Of a DNA stretch of 64,000 nt, positions 1-11,132 are shown piece after piece; positions within the stretch are counted from its first letter, which is position 1, and every line of letters begins with the position of its first letter. Source of the DNA: Roseibium album (lineage in GTDB: Bacteria; Pseudomonadota; Alphaproteobacteria; Rhizobiales; Stappiaceae); assembly GCF_001404515.1 (NCBI RefSeq), contig NZ_CXWE01000015.1, forward strand, positions 1 through 64,000, written 5' to 3'. The notes below the pieces were generated by a model, which worked only from the letters and a program-made list of their open reading frames with translations, made no database searches and was not told the origin of the DNA. The position numbers and the translations under genes are program-made.

Positions 1-72
1 AAATCCTCCTCTATCCGTTAAGCCGAATTTGTCTCATTGGCGCTGAACCCGGACAATGCGTTCAGGATGTTA

Positions 73-3000
73 TTACACGAACTGGAAATCATCCTGATGT
101 AGATCAGCAAGCAGGATGCTTTGCAGCACGATGCTAGTCTCCGCATCAATCGCGATCGTCGTCTCCGCTCCGTCATCCGTCGCAGCCGCCAGAACCGCCG
201 CGAAATCGGCAAATTGGTCAGTTCCGAACTCGATTACATCATGTGATCCTGCACCTGCACTGAAGTCCGTGATTGTGTCGTCTCCACCGGCGGTATCTGT
301 GAATACAAAAGTATCGTTGCCACCTCCACCGGTGAGTACGTTGTTGTCAGCCGAAGTTATGATGCGATGACTTCCACTACCAGCAATCAGGTTCTCGATA
401 TTGGTAAACTCTTCAAAACCTGTTCCGTTCCAGAAAATCTTACCAGCAGTAAAATCAAACGTGAACGAACCTGAACTGTAGCTCAAGTCCAGGGTGTCGT
501 TACCCTCACCACCATCGAAGTAATCCCAACCGGAGTTGCCTATCAACAAGTCATCTCCAGCCCCTCCATAGTGATAGTCATCCCCGTTGCCGCCATTTAT
601 GGTGTCGTTTCCAAGCATGCCATAAAGGGATTCGTGAGCGGATGTGCCCGAGATTGTCTCGTCGCCGTCCGTACCATTTACAGGTTGAAGCGCAGCACCC
701 ATCAAGTCTCGCCGTCCCCAAACGACACCATCAGCAAACTCCACCCTGTCAATGCCCCAGTACAGATGGTTATAGAACTGTTCATCCAACGTAATGGTTT
801 CGCCGGTGCCTGTAACTGTGATGACCAAGTGAGACCAGGATCGCGAGAACGTCAGGTCGTCGGCTGTCAAATCCTTGAATCGCAGCACATCTGTTTCTGA
901 AGTTGAACCAGATTCTTCGTCGATGTAGTCGTTGCCGTCTCCAGAAGAATAGAGGAAAACATCGCTGCCCGAGCGGCTGTTGAACCGATCATTTCCCAAT
1001 TCGCCTTCAAAAATGTCGTCGCCGTTGGTCCCATTCAGCGTTTCATTTCCTGAAGTGCCAACGATTGTTGGAACAAGTTCGTCACTGACTGTGACCGAGC
1101 CGACAGAAGTGTAAACGCCGTCACTCACCAGGTATTCAAACGTTGCCGGTACATCTGGGTCGTCGAGGGTCACAGTGACGGTGTCGTTGACACCAATTGA
1201 AAGTTGACCACCAATGACATTGCGGAAACCGACGATCGACAAGGGCGTACCGTCCGGATCGCTGTCATTTTCCAGCAAGTCGCTGTAATTGATTTCGACC
1301 GGCGTTCCGGGGATTAGAGCTGAGAACGAGTCATCGTTGATGTTTGGTGCAGCGTTGGTCACAGCAGCATTCACCATGTCGCTGCGGCTCCATTCTGTCC
1401 CATCAGCAAAGACGACCTTGTCGACCCCACTGCTAAACCAGTTCCTCGCGGTATCTATCAATTTGATACTGCCGCCATCACCCACACCAGGGCTACTTTC
1501 AGCGATGGAGAGAAGAAGATGATCACCATCCCGGTAGACCATTACCTCGGACGGGCTGATATCAGCGAAGGAGACATTGTCATTGTGGCCGGAGAACGAG
1601 CCATCAATGATCGTATCATGACCATCTCCTCGTGAGTAGACATACGTGTCGTCGCCACCGAAACCCTGAAGCAGATCATTTCCGAGGCCGCCATCCAGGA
1701 TATCGTACGTGCCGTAACCACTTACGATATCGTCGCCTTCAGTCTGGGAAGCTTCAATCAGTTTGAGCCTGATATCTGCTCTGCTCCATATCGTACCATC
1801 GGAAAATTCTACTTGTTCGACACCTTCATCGAAGTCCTCATCGAGGCTCTCAAGAAGTACTATTGAACCGCCGTCTCCAGCGCCTTCGACCGTATCCTGA
1901 ATAACAATCCGTGCTGCGTTTCCATCGCGGCCAAGTATGACATCATCTGGTAGCAAATCGACAAGTACCAGCTTATCAGTGCCGCCAGTCAACCTGCCAT
2001 CTGAAATGGTGTCGTTACCGTCACCGCGCGAATAGAGGTAAGTGTCGCCATCGCTGCCACCATAAAGCGCATCGTCTCCCAGACCTCCTTCAATCGTGTC
2101 AGCGGTGTTGTAGCCTACGACAGTGTCATCTTGGTCAGTTTGAGAGGCGTTGATCAGCTCAACTCGCAGATCTGCCCTGGTCCAAATTGTTCCATCCGCA
2201 AAAACAACTTGTTCAATGCCTTCGTCGAAGTCTTCATCAAGGCTCTCTTTCAAGAGGATTGATCCGCCGTCGGCAGCACCCTCGGCGCTCTCTGCAATGA
2301 CTATTCGGACATTGTTTGAGACTCGTTCGAGAGAAACTTCACCTTGCAGTACATCTACCAGTCGAACTCTGTCAGTACCGCTGGTAAGGCGGCCTTCAGT
2401 GATGATGTCGTCGCCGTCGCCGCGGGAATAAGTATAAGTGTCACTTCCACTACCACCCGCCAGGTCATCATTCCCAAGCCCGCCATCGATCAAATCAGAT
2501 GAGTTGAACCCGGAAATGGAATCATCGCCATCCGTTGAAGCAGCCACAAGTAACATTGACCGCATGTCCGCACGGGTCCAGACAGTACCATCCTCGAAGA
2601 TTACTCTTTCGATTCCTTCGTCAAAGTCCTCATCCAAGCTTTCTTTGACCAGTATCGAGCCACCATCTCCTGCTCCAGCTGATGTTTCCTGAATGACAAT
2701 GCGCAGGTCATTTCCAACCCGCTCAAGGGCGATGTCACCTGGCAGCATGCCTTCAAGCCGAATGGTGTCGTCACCTTGTATCAATCTCCCTTCAGTAATC
2801 GTGTCGTCACCATCACCACGAGAATAGAGATAGACGTCGCTGCCACTTCCCCCATTGAGCGCGTCATTGCCTTGTCCACCAGAGAAAATGTTTGCACCAG
2901 ACATTCCACTAAGGGTGTCATCACCTGTAGATCCAGCCTGATCTACAAGCATGTTCCTCAGTGTCTCGCTATTCCAGAATGTACCGTCCTCAAACGATAT

Positions 3001-6000
3001 TCTTTCGACGCCCTCACCATTGGCACCGTGAAGACTGAGATCCAGCGCGATTGAACCGGCGTCACCAGCACCTTCTGTGCTCGATGCAATTGTCAAAAGG
3101 ACGGTCTCCCCGGAAACAGACACAGTTACATCGTCCGGTGCTACTCCGATTAGGGTCAGTTGATCGATTTCTCCAACACCTGACTGAAGTTCTGTAATCC
3201 GGTCATGACCGTCGCCGCGCGTATAGACATACGTATCCGCGCCCGCACCGCCTCTTAGATGATCGTTCCCAAGACCGCCAATCAGCGTATCATCGCTGCT
3301 GGCACCCCAAAGCACATCATCGCCATCGGTGTCGATGACACCATCAACCAGATTACGAACGAAAGAGCTTTCCCAAACCTGTCCATTGTCAAAGACAATC
3401 TGCGCGATTTCATTGACAGAGCCGGAGACTGCATTCCCCTTCAGCGTGATCTTGTCGGTAGTGCCCAGAAAAGAAAGCTGAAGATCATTTGTTCCCGCAA
3501 TTTGGCTGATGACCACTTCTTCAGGTGTATATCCGTGAAGAACAATTTTATCGGCTTCGCCTCCAAAACCACCATCTTCAATGAGATCGGCTCCATCACC
3601 ACGGGTAAACACATAGGTGTCAGCGCCTCTACCGCCGACGAGGAAGTCATTACCGACGCCACCTGTAATCGTGTCATTGCCCAGGCCACCGTAAACTTCA
3701 TCGTCACCGAGTGCGCTGTCAATGGTATCGTCAGTGGCATAACCGACGAAATAATCATCCTCATCGGTAAGGTTGGCCTGTGCATAGTTCGAGATAAGAT
3801 CGGTTTCCGTCCAGACCGTGCCATCGTTGAAGACAATGCTTTCAACACCGGCTCCACCCGAACTGCGGATTTGATCGTCAAGTACGATCTCAGACCCGTC
3901 TGCGAGTTCCAGTACGACGTCTTCGATGTCATTGAGATTTCGCTTTACGACAACGTCCGCACTGTCGATTGCAGCACCAAGTTTCAGAGTGTCATTTCCG
4001 CCGTTATAACGTTCTGAAATGATATCGGAACCATCGCCGACCTCGTAAAGATAGGTATCATCACCGCTACCACCGGTTATGTGGTCGTCGCCGGCACCGC
4101 CCACATAAATGTTGTCACCACTAAATCCGAAGATGGTGTCGTCGCCGCCTTGCGCTCGTATTTCACCACCAAGTTCACCAAAGCCTTCAATTGAATCATC
4201 ACCGTTGGAAACAGCCCCTTCGACATAGCGGGCCATGAGCTCTGGTGTTTGCCAGAGGGTTCCGTCATCAAACAGAACCTCTTCAACAGTGTTGAAGCTG
4301 AACCCGAAGATCTTTGATCTGTAATTGTTGATTGTGATCGTCTCGCCAGTCTCGACCGTCAAAACCAGATCAATGTCATCTTCACTTGACCAGGCAACGC
4401 TGACTTCCGAAGTCTCGATCCCAGCACCGAATACAATTCGGTCATTGCCACCGATAAAGGCAGATGGGGCGTAGTCATTTATCCGGTCATGGCCGTAGCC
4501 GTAGCCGAAGTGGTATGTGTCCGCGTATTCGCCGCCATGATAGACATCATTACCCGCACCGCCATCGAAGACATCTTCCGACGCGAAGCCATAAAGGACG
4601 TCATCTCCCACTGTCGGCTGAATCAGCTGATCCTTGATCTCCTGAAGGGAAATTGTGCTTCCGTCTTCAAATTCGAAATGCTCGATCGCATAGTGTTTGT
4701 TGCCGAAATTATCGATCGTAAACTGGCTGTTGATCGTCAGCTGGCTGCCATCTGTAAGTGTCGCAATCAGATTGTTGGAATCGCCGTTTCGGGACCAGGT
4801 CACATCTGCCTGGGTAACGCCCGGGCCGAACAGAAGCTTGTCGTTCTCGTTGGTAAAGATCGAAACGAGCTCGTCGTAGACAACATCTTCCCCGTAACCA
4901 AAGCCGAAGATATAGGTGTCATCACCATCACCACCATTCAGGTAGTCGTTACCGGCCCCGCCATCGAGCACGTCATCACGCCAGAAGCCGTAGAGACTGT
5001 CGTCGCCTGTCGTCCCTTGCAACATTCGGTCATAGATAGCCGTCTGATCCCAAACGGTGCCATCGGCAAATTCAAAGTTTTCGATCGCAAAGATATGCGA
5101 ACCGTTGGTATTGAGAGCGAAGAACTGGCGCAGAAGCTTGAATTGGCTGCCATCGGATAGTCTGACGATCAGATCGTTGCTGTTGCCCTCGCGTTCAAGC
5201 GTGACGTCGGCTTCCGTGACACCGGCACCAAAAAGGACCCTATCTGTATTCTCAAAGCCGACATTGATGATTGCCCCGCCTTCGTCGAAGACGTCCGATC
5301 CATAGCCGAAACCGAATTTATAGGTGTCATTCTTGTTGCCACCGATGAGCGTATCGTTGCCCGCCCCACCATCTAGAACATCGTCGAAGGTGAAGCCGTA
5401 GATGGTGTCGTCACCATCGGTCTTTGCCTGTGCGACCAGTTCCCGCATGACGTCTTCATGGCTGAAGCCCAGACTTTCGGCATCATTGATCTCAAACTGG
5501 AAGGATTCGATCCGGTCGATCCAGAATTCCTGCCCAAGCGCCGTGCTGCCGAAAAACTGTCCGTGGATCGTCAGGCTGTCGCCGCCGGTGGTGTTGATGA
5601 CAAGGTCATTGCTGTTGCCATCGCGATAGAAGGAAAGGTCTGCTCGCGTCAGGCCTTCGCCGAACGTTACAACGTCCCGTCCTTCCGAACCGACATTCAT
5701 CTGACGGTCCAGGATGATGTCTTGGCCGTAACCCGCATCAAATCGATAGACGTCGAAGTTGTTTCCGCCCTGAAGGAAATCATTGCCAAGACCACCGTCG
5801 AGCACATCGAAGTGGTCGGTACCGATCAGAGTGTCGTCGGTATCGAGCGGATGGGAGACAGCGTCAGCGATTTCACCTGCGCCCCACACATCGCCATTTG
5901 CGAAGACGATTTCCTCAATACCCTGGAACGGCCCGACCTGGCCGCCAAAAAACGAGTAATTAATGTCATGAAACTGGCCGGTGACCCGCACGCTGTCGCC

Positions 6001-9000
6001 GGTCGCGGTGACAGTCAGGACAAGATCCTTACCGTCACGTGTCGCAACGATGTCTTCCGGCGTCAGATGAGCAAAGCGAATGGTATCGAAATCGTCGGCG
6101 CCGCTTTCATAGTCGTTGATAACGTCCTGACCAAAATTCTCGCCGAACACGAAGACATCACTGCCTGCCTTGCTTTCCACCACGTCGTCACCGGTCGACA
6201 TGTAGAAGATTTCCTGGTCATTCGTGCCAGTGCGCGTGCCGCTGCCATAGTCGACAATGTCAGGGGAAATTCCGAGACTTTCTGCGGCTACTGCCAGGCT
6301 GACCGGCGAGCCGATCGTCTCATAGGCTGCCACGACATTGGTGAAGATAAATGGCGCGTTGATATTGTTTCCGCCTGGGCGCTCATAGTCAGACAGAAGC
6401 GCATCGATCAGCGGCTTCCAGGAATCCAGCCAAGCCTCGGCACCGGCAGCATCGGCCGGCGATGTCTCGAAGACCTTCTTGAAGAATGGGATCAGCTCGA
6501 AATCCGTTGTTGGCCGGAAGCGGTCGTCTTCAACGGAGTACTCAACACCATCAAAATAGTCCTTGAGCCCACCCTGCATGGCAAGACGGAGCGTCAGCTG
6601 TTCGGATATGCGCTCCGTGGTTTCCAGAATGGCGCCAAATCCAGAGACGGAACTACCGGAAAACCCGGTCGGATCGTTGATCGGGATTTCCTCACCGAAA
6701 TACCGCTCCATAAACGCAAGTTTTTCCGCAGAAACCATTTCCCAGGTCAGATCGGCAACGCCACTTTGATGCGCGAGCAACTGCTCCAGGGTTGGGTGTT
6801 CGATCGTCTGCCCCAGATCGTCCTTGATCGGTGTTCCACCTGCCGTTTTCCAAAAAGTAACGTTAACGGTACTGTCGTCGGGAAGCGTGATCGTTTCGGT
6901 TGTTTGGTAGGCAAAGTCCTGAACGTCGATCTGGCCGTCCGCGCGGCTGATAAATGCAGGGACATCCGAGTAACTGCCTGTATTGGGTGCAACCGGTGCA
7001 GCATTGGTCCAGGCGTTCAAAATGGCGGTCGCACGCTCATAGAGCACGTCCAGATCGACCACGTTTAGGGTTGGCAGAACTGAATTAATCGTCTGCGCCA
7101 ACGCTCCGTCGATCCCGTCAAGCGTAACAGAGACCTGAAGATCGGCCAGTGTACCGTGCCCTTTGAGCTTCGGCATGGTTGCCATAACTCCAGGCGCAAT
7201 CGTGGTGTCGCCGGTATAGACAGTGTCATAGTTGTTGATGCGGAATGTGACATCCCCCACCTCGCCGGTTGTACCATCCGCGTAGGTGAAGGAGCCGGTG
7301 CGTTCCACGACGTTGAGTGCGTTTGCACTACCGTCGTCGGTCGCCTGCAAACCGATGGATTGAATGTTGAGGTCGGTCAGCGAGAACAGCTCGCCATCGT
7401 CAGTCTCGCCATCCCTGTCGAGATCTCGCCAAACCTTGAGATCGGCATAAACAGCATCATTTGCATCGATGACGCCATCCGAATTGTCGTCATGAAGTGC
7501 AAGTTCGGCAAAGCCTGACTGGCCTGCGCCACCAAACAGTTCACCGATATCGTCGATCACGCCGTTGCCGTTGCCGTCCAGCGCAAGCATGCCATCATCG
7601 GGCGCGACCCAGCCGGTATGCTCGGCAAAGCCGTCGCCATCCATGTCGAACATCGGGCTGACGCCGGTCACCATGGATGTGAGCTCAAGCCCGTCACCGT
7701 CCAGGTCGAGTACAAGCGGGTCGACACCACCAACTTCGTCCCTGAAATTCACATCCTTCCATGCAGTGGGAATGAAGTCCCACATCGAGATATCGCCATC
7801 GAGCGCATCAATGCCAGGGAATTTGAAAAGTTGCCAAGCACCTGTAAAAACGGTCACCATACGAACGCCGGCCGTTAATACCGATGAAGCTGCACTAAGC
7901 GAATTAACGTAATTCGCTAAGTACATGAAGGACTCTTCGTCCCCATCCTTCGACAAATGATCGCCAACGGCCAACTCACTATGGCCATTGATCCCGAGTT
8001 TGATTGCTCCGCCGAGTCCGTATGTGTACTTGCTTTCAGAATCAACATGTCGACGATAACTGCCGGCCAGATCCCAGTTGGTGTACATGAGGACGCTGTC
8101 ATAACCGTCCAACCCGATACCAAGGGTGCCGCGCAGTCCCTCCATGTTAAAATAGTCTGTGTCCGTCGAACCTCCTGGCCCTGCATCAATTGTAGATCCA
8201 ACTCCTGCTGCCCCGATTTTGTCGGCGCCTTTTCCGAGATAGATCTCTGCGGCCCCTTCAACGGTAACGGTGTCATTATCGTCACCCGCGTCGATGATCA
8301 GCTCAGACCGTTCATCTTCATAAGTTTGAGGAGCACCTGGATCGGTGGAGTTAACCACGTGGATAACGTCGTCACCCGCACCAGTGCTGATAGTTCCCCG
8401 TAATTCATTGCTGTTCTCGTCAGACGCAGTGGCATACGTGATAACGTCATCAAGTCCGGTGCCAATCAAATCTTCAAAATTCTTAACAGTGATGTTTACT
8501 CCCTCTATGATTGCAGTGCCTGCGCCCTGCATCTGAAGGGTCACGCCTTTTCCAAGGGATGAAAAATCCAATGTGTCAACAACTTGCTGCTCACCCGCAT
8601 CAATAACCAGACCATAATCTTGGGCTGCTAAATCGAGATCATCGATTAATACAGTGTCATCTTTCTTCCCCAAAATAAGTTCATCGATGGAATACAAAGT
8701 ATTGGCAACACCATTACCCGTTACTTGAACATTTCTGAGAACGCTACCGTCTTCTTGCTCAAAATGAACAACTAATTCTCGATCGATTTCAGAAAAATCT
8801 ACAGTGTCAACGCCTTCTTGTTCTTCACTAGCAACACTTCCGCCAAAAATGAGGTCGTTACCGATGCTCCCTTTGAATGTGTCATCTTCCTGACCACCTA
8901 TGAGTAGATCATTTCCCTCCTCTCCTTCAAATTCGTCTTTGCCCGCACCACCGATCAAAAGATCGTCTCCAGCGCCGCCGACTAGTTTGTTGCCGCCGTC

Positions 9001-11130
9001 ACGACCAACAATAATGTCTGATTGATCTGTGGCTGTGATTTCGTTAAAGCCGTCACCGCCGAAAATCAGGTGTGACCTTTCACTCCATGTTCGAGCAATT
9101 GTGTGATCTAGACTTGCGTCAAACGTCAGACCTGCACCATCTTCGCCCGCTTGTGAGACAAGAATTTCCCAGTCAAGGCTCAATCTGATACTACCAGCTG
9201 CAAAATAATCATGAACTCCTTGTATGTTAGGAGCACTCACTATTTTTTGAGCATCAAAAAACCAAGGTTCTAGAGTTTTCTTAAATACTGGATCTGTTTT
9301 ATCGCCGTTATTGTCTCGAAATATTTTCTTAACAATCTCAAACTCAACGTCGGATATTCCGAATGCTTGATGACTACCATTTATTATTTCATTATCAACA
9401 AATTTCTCAGCATACTCGCCAGTTCTCTCTGTATTAATAGCCGATGTATTAAAAATCACAGCATTTTCATGATCTCCCGCGAAATAATACTTTTTACTAT
9501 CTTCAGTTATGCTGAGAATTGATGCTAGATTTGATTCAAAGTCCTCTACTTTTTCTTGATCTTGAAGACCGTCTCTAAGTATTTGAAGTCCTATTTCTAC
9601 CAAACCTGCATGGAGAGACAGTTCATCGCTCCCAAACGGATTTCCGCTTGTTTCTTTCAAGCCATCTGACGCAATACCTTTCTGCAATTTTTCGCCAAAT
9701 ATTTCAAAAAAGTGATTATAAAAATTTTCATTTGAAGTATTAACGTTACCGGCACCGTCCAACGCAATAGCCTTCATTAGAGCCCGTTGTAAGATGCCGA
9801 CGTTTGGGCCCGAAGCATCCACTTTGCTCGAGACGTCCAACGGGTCGGCACGTTGGTGATCTTGCGAACCCGCGACACCGGTATTGACGAGCATGCTGTC
9901 CCAAAACGCCTGATCGCTGCGATAAAGATATGCAAACTCATGGTGGTCTTTTGCAGTTTCCGAAGAACTTGCCTTCGTCAATGCACCGATCGCATGTAAG
10001 GTAGGTGAGTGTAGACCCACACTTACTACGGATGTATCCGCTACAATTGGATCTATTGGCCCAAAATCGAATAGTACATCCTCTGCAGTGCTTTTGATGT
10101 ATGAAGAAGAAAGTGCTGGAATTGCAGGACTAGAATTAATAATTAATTCGACGAGCGCGCCGCTTAATATTTCATCTTTCACTCTAAAGGAAGTCTGATT
10201 TTCTTCGATATTAACCAGATATTGATTATATATTAATTCATATCTTGTTTCTTGCTCCAATTGAAGCACTTCGAATAAATAATATGGATTTGACGCGTCC
10301 GCCTCCGGGACGAAAACATCTTCAACACCTTCAAAATTGTCTTGCAAGTCACCAGGTATCGCGTCGTGAAAAACTCCGAATAATACTATTTTCTGAGTAT
10401 GATCGTCTAAATCGTTGAATTTTTGTGTAAAAATAGATGAGCCATTTGCTTCGATTATTTCCTCAACTGCGCGAAGGTGAGCTATTACTTGGATCTGAGA
10501 ACCAAAAAATGCTGCAGCGTATGTGTGTGATTTCAATCCAGTGACCGCACCGACAACTCCGGCTAACCCCCCCCCAAGACTTTGCCCAGTTACAACAATC
10601 TCCTTGCTTTCTCCCACGGCGTTTTGCACTGCCTCAGCAATCTTGATGGCATCAAACGATGTGGCGTTCTGATCTACCGTTCCAACACCCTGCGCACCAT
10701 TCCAGAACCAATCAGCGTAGTTTGTTTCTCCAGGATTGTGATGAAAATTACTACTATCTGACTGGCTGTTGTTGTTCGCTGCGTACAAGATGCCGCTACC
10801 AATTCCACCAAGTATGTTTCCGGCTTCATTCGAAGCGTCATCCGACCCCCTATATACTATGAAAACTGTACCACCTGTTTCCACAACCCTAGCGACAAAT
10901 CCATTGTCTTTTCCATTTCCCTCACCGAGCGCATATATGTACCCCTCGGGATCTACGAAATACTCAGGCCCAAGGGCACTTTCAAAGTCAGGATCAGAGA
11001 ACTTGGAGATGGGTGAAACACCTCCGAGATTCGCAAGGTCATCGTCGGTGAGTTGCATATCAAGGTCATGCCGTTGATAGACTTGCTCGCTGAGCAGCGC
11101 CGTAATAATTTCATGGTTTTTATAAGCCAT
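73..11130 (-). CDS. Giant RTX calcium-binding protein with N-terminal class-3 lipase domain
   Basis: Predicted secreted 3685-residue protein. Residues about 50-330 look like an alpha/beta-hydrolase of the lipase class 3 type: a VYRGSDD strand near residue 92 and the nucleophile elbow TGQSLGGG at 181-188, making Ser184 the likely nucleophile; I could not place the Asp and His. A first block of RTX nonapeptides (GGxGxDxLx) lies near 690-765. An acidic EF-hand-like stretch (LDLDGDG, DMDGDG, DGNGNG) lies near 1130-1205, as in other large alphaproteobacterial RTX proteins. Residues about 1640-3240 hold about a dozen repeated modules of GGxGND repeats, an FGxGxGxD-type strand and an F-DGT-W motif. 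A cadherin/Ig-like domain lies near 3262-3353, then more RTX repeats and an acidic, hydrophobic-ended tail (DDFQFV) typical of type I secretion substrates. No Sec signal is visible and no T1SS genes are present. The start has AGGAA upstream and lies 2 bases after the preceding stop. The class is sure; lipase activity is inferred. Confidence 0.93.
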   Translation of the reverse strand: MAYKNHEIITALLSEQVYQRHDLDMQLTDDDLANLGGVSPISKFSDPDFESALGPEYFVDPEGYIYALGEGNGKDNGFVARVVETGGTVFIVYRGSDDASNEAGNILGGIGSGILYAANNNSQSDSSNFHHNPGETNYADWFWNGAQGVGTVDQNATSFDAIKIAEAVQNAVGESKEIVVTGQSLGGGLAGVVGAVTGLKSHTYAAAFFGSQIQVIAHLRAVEEIIEANGSSIFTQKFNDLDDHTQKIVLFGVFHDAIPGDLQDNFEGVEDVFVPEADASNPYYLFEVLQLEQETRYELIYNQYLVNIEENQTSFRVKDEILSGALVELIINSSPAIPALSSSYIKSTAEDVLFDFGPIDPIVADTSVVSVGLHSPTLHAIGALTKASSSETAKDHHEFAYLYRSDQAFWDSMLVNTGVAGSQDHQRADPLDVSSKVDASGPNVGILQRALMKAIALDGAGNVNTSNENFYNHFFEIFGEKLQKGIASDGLKETSGNPFGSDELSLHAGLVEIGLQILRDGLQDQEKVEDFESNLASILSITEDSKKYYFAGDHENAVIFNTSAINTERTGEYAEKFVDNEIINGSHQAFGISDVEFEIVKKIFRDNNGDKTDPVFKKTLEPWFFDAQKIVSAPNIQGVHDYFAAGSIRLSLDWEILVSQAGEDGAGLTFDASLDHTIARTWSERSHLIFGGDGFNEITATDQSDIIVGRDGGNKLVGGAGDDLLIGGAGKDEFEGEEGNDLLIGGQEDDTFKGSIGNDLIFGGSVASEEQEGVDTVDFSEIDRELVVHFEQEDGSVLRNVQVTGNGVANTLYSIDELILGKKDDTVLIDDLDLAAQDYGLVIDAGEQQVVDTLDFSSLGKGVTLQMQGAGTAIIEGVNITVKNFEDLIGTGLDDVITYATASDENSNELRGTISTGAGDDVIHVVNSTDPGAPQTYEDERSELIIDAGDDNDTVTVEGAAEIYLGKGADKIGAAGVGSTIDAGPGGSTDTDYFNMEGLRGTLGIGLDGYDSVLMYTNWDLAGSYRRHVDSESKYTYGLGGAIKLGINGHSELAVGDHLSKDGDEESFMYLANYVNSLSAASSVLTAGVRMVTVFTGAWQLFKFPGIDALDGDISMWDFIPTAWKDVNFRDEVGGVDPLVLDLDGDGLELTSMVTGVSPMFDMDGDGFAEHTGWVAPDDGMLALDGNGNGVIDDIGELFGGAGQSGFAELALHDDNSDGVIDANDAVYADLKVWRDLDRDGETDDGELFSLTDLNIQSIGLQATDDGSANALNVVERTGSFTYADGTTGEVGDVTFRINNYDTVYTGDTTIAPGVMATMPKLKGHGTLADLQVSVTLDGIDGALAQTINSVLPTLNVVDLDVLYERATAILNAWTNAAPVAPNTGSYSDVPAFISRADGQIDVQDFAYQTTETITLPDDSTVNVTFWKTAGGTPIKDDLGQTIEHPTLEQLLAHQSGVADLTWEMVSAEKLAFMERYFGEEIPINDPTGFSGSSVSGFGAILETTERISEQLTLRLAMQGGLKDYFDGVEYSVEDDRFRPTTDFELIPFFKKVFETSPADAAGAEAWLDSWKPLIDALLSDYERPGGNNINAPFIFTNVVAAYETIGSPVSLAVAAESLGISPDIVDYGSGTRTGTNDQEIFYMSTGDDVVESKAGSDVFVFGENFGQDVINDYESGADDFDTIRFAHLTPEDIVATRDGKDLVLTVTATGDSVRVTGQFHDINYSFFGGQVGPFQGIEEIVFANGDVWGAGEIADAVSHPLDTDDTLIGTDHFDVLDGGLGNDFLQGGNNFDVYRFDAGYGQDIILDRQMNVGSEGRDVVTFGEGLTRADLSFYRDGNSNDLVINTTGGDSLTIHGQFFGSTALGQEFWIDRIESFQFEINDAESLGFSHEDVMRELVAQAKTDGDDTIYGFTFDDVLDGGAGNDTLIGGNKNDTYKFGFGYGSDVFDEGGAIINVGFENTDRVLFGAGVTEADVTLEREGNSNDLIVRLSDGSQFKLLRQFFALNTNGSHIFAIENFEFADGTVWDQTAIYDRMLQGTTGDDSLYGFWRDDVLDGGAGNDYLNGGDGDDTYIFGFGYGEDVVYDELVSIFTNENDKLLFGPGVTQADVTWSRNGDSNNLIATLTDGSQLTINSQFTIDNFGNKHYAIEHFEFEDGSTISLQEIKDQLIQPTVGDDVLYGFASEDVFDGGAGNDVYHGGEYADTYHFGYGYGHDRINDYAPSAFIGGNDRIVFGAGIETSEVSVAWSSEDDIDLVLTVETGETITINNYRSKIFGFSFNTVEEVLFDDGTLWQTPELMARYVEGAVSNGDDSIEGFGELGGEIRAQGGDDTIFGFSGDNIYVGGAGDDHITGGSGDDTYLYEVGDGSDIISERYNGGNDTLKLGAAIDSADVVVKRNLNDIEDVVLELADGSEIVLDDQIRSSGGAGVESIVFNDGTVWTETDLISNYAQANLTDEDDYFVGYATDDTIDSALGDDEVYGGLGNDTITGGVGNDFLVGGRGADTYVFTRGDGADLIEDGGFGGEADKIVLHGYTPEEVVISQIAGTNDLQLSFLGTTDKITLKGNAVSGSVNEIAQIVFDNGQVWESSFVRNLVDGVIDTDGDDVLWGASSDDTLIGGLGNDHLRGGAGADTYVYTRGDGHDRITELQSGVGEIDQLTLIGVAPDDVTVSVSGETVLLTIASSTEGAGDAGSIALDLSLHGANGEGVERISFEDGTFWNSETLRNMLVDQAGSTGDDTLSGMSGANIFSGGQGNDALNGGSGSDVYLYSRGDGDDTITEGRLIQGDDTIRLEGMLPGDIALERVGNDLRIVIQETSAGAGDGGSILVKESLDEDFDEGIERVIFEDGTVWTRADMRSMLLVAASTDGDDSISGFNSSDLIDGGLGNDDLAGGSGSDTYTYSRGDGDDIITEGRLTSGTDRVRLVDVLQGEVSLERVSNNVRIVIAESAEGAADGGSILLKESLDEDFDEGIEQVVFADGTIWTRADLRVELINASQTDQDDTVVGYNTADTIEGGLGDDALYGGSDGDTYLYSRGDGNDTISDGRLTGGTDKLVLVDLLPDDVILGRDGNAARIVIQDTVEGAGDGGSIVLLESLDEDFDEGVEQVEFSDGTIWSRADIRLKLIEASQTEGDDIVSGYGTYDILDGGLGNDLLQGFGGDDTYVYSRGDGHDTIIDGSFSGHNDNVSFADISPSEVMVYRDGDHLLLSIAESSPGVGDGGSIKLIDTARNWFSSGVDKVVFADGTEWSRSDMVNAAVTNAAPNINDDSFSALIPGTPVEINYSDLLENDSDPDGTPLSIVGFRNVIGGQLSIGVNDTVTVTLDDPDVPATFEYLVSDGVYTSVGSVTVSDELVPTIVGTSGNETLNGTNGDDIFEGELGNDRFNSRSGSDVFLYSSGDGNDYIDEESGSTSETDVLRFKDLTADDLTFSRSWSHLVITVTGTGETITLDEQFYNHLYWGIDRVEFADGVVWGRRDLMGAALQPVNGTDGDETISGTSAHESLYGMLGNDTINGGNGDDYHYGGAGDDLLIGNSGWDYFDGGEGNDTLDLSYSSGSFTFDFTAGKIFWNGTGFEEFTNIENLIAGSGSHRIITSADNNVLTGGGGNDTFVFTDTAGGDDTITDFSAGAGSHDVIEFGTDQFADFAAVLAAATDDGAETTIAIDAETSIVLQSILLADLHQDDFQFV

Positions 11131-11132
11131 CG

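Noticed and set aside
1..6300. Regularly spaced repeats that might suggest a CRISPR or satellite array
   Set aside because: The periodicity is the RTX protein repeat; the units vary, translate in one frame and have no constant repeat-spacer structure.
5458..7068. Long plus-strand open frame (over 500 codons) antisense to the RTX gene
   Set aside because: It mirrors the high-GC RTX coding frame, has no domain or ribosome-binding site, and the minus-strand frame is clearly the protein-coding one.
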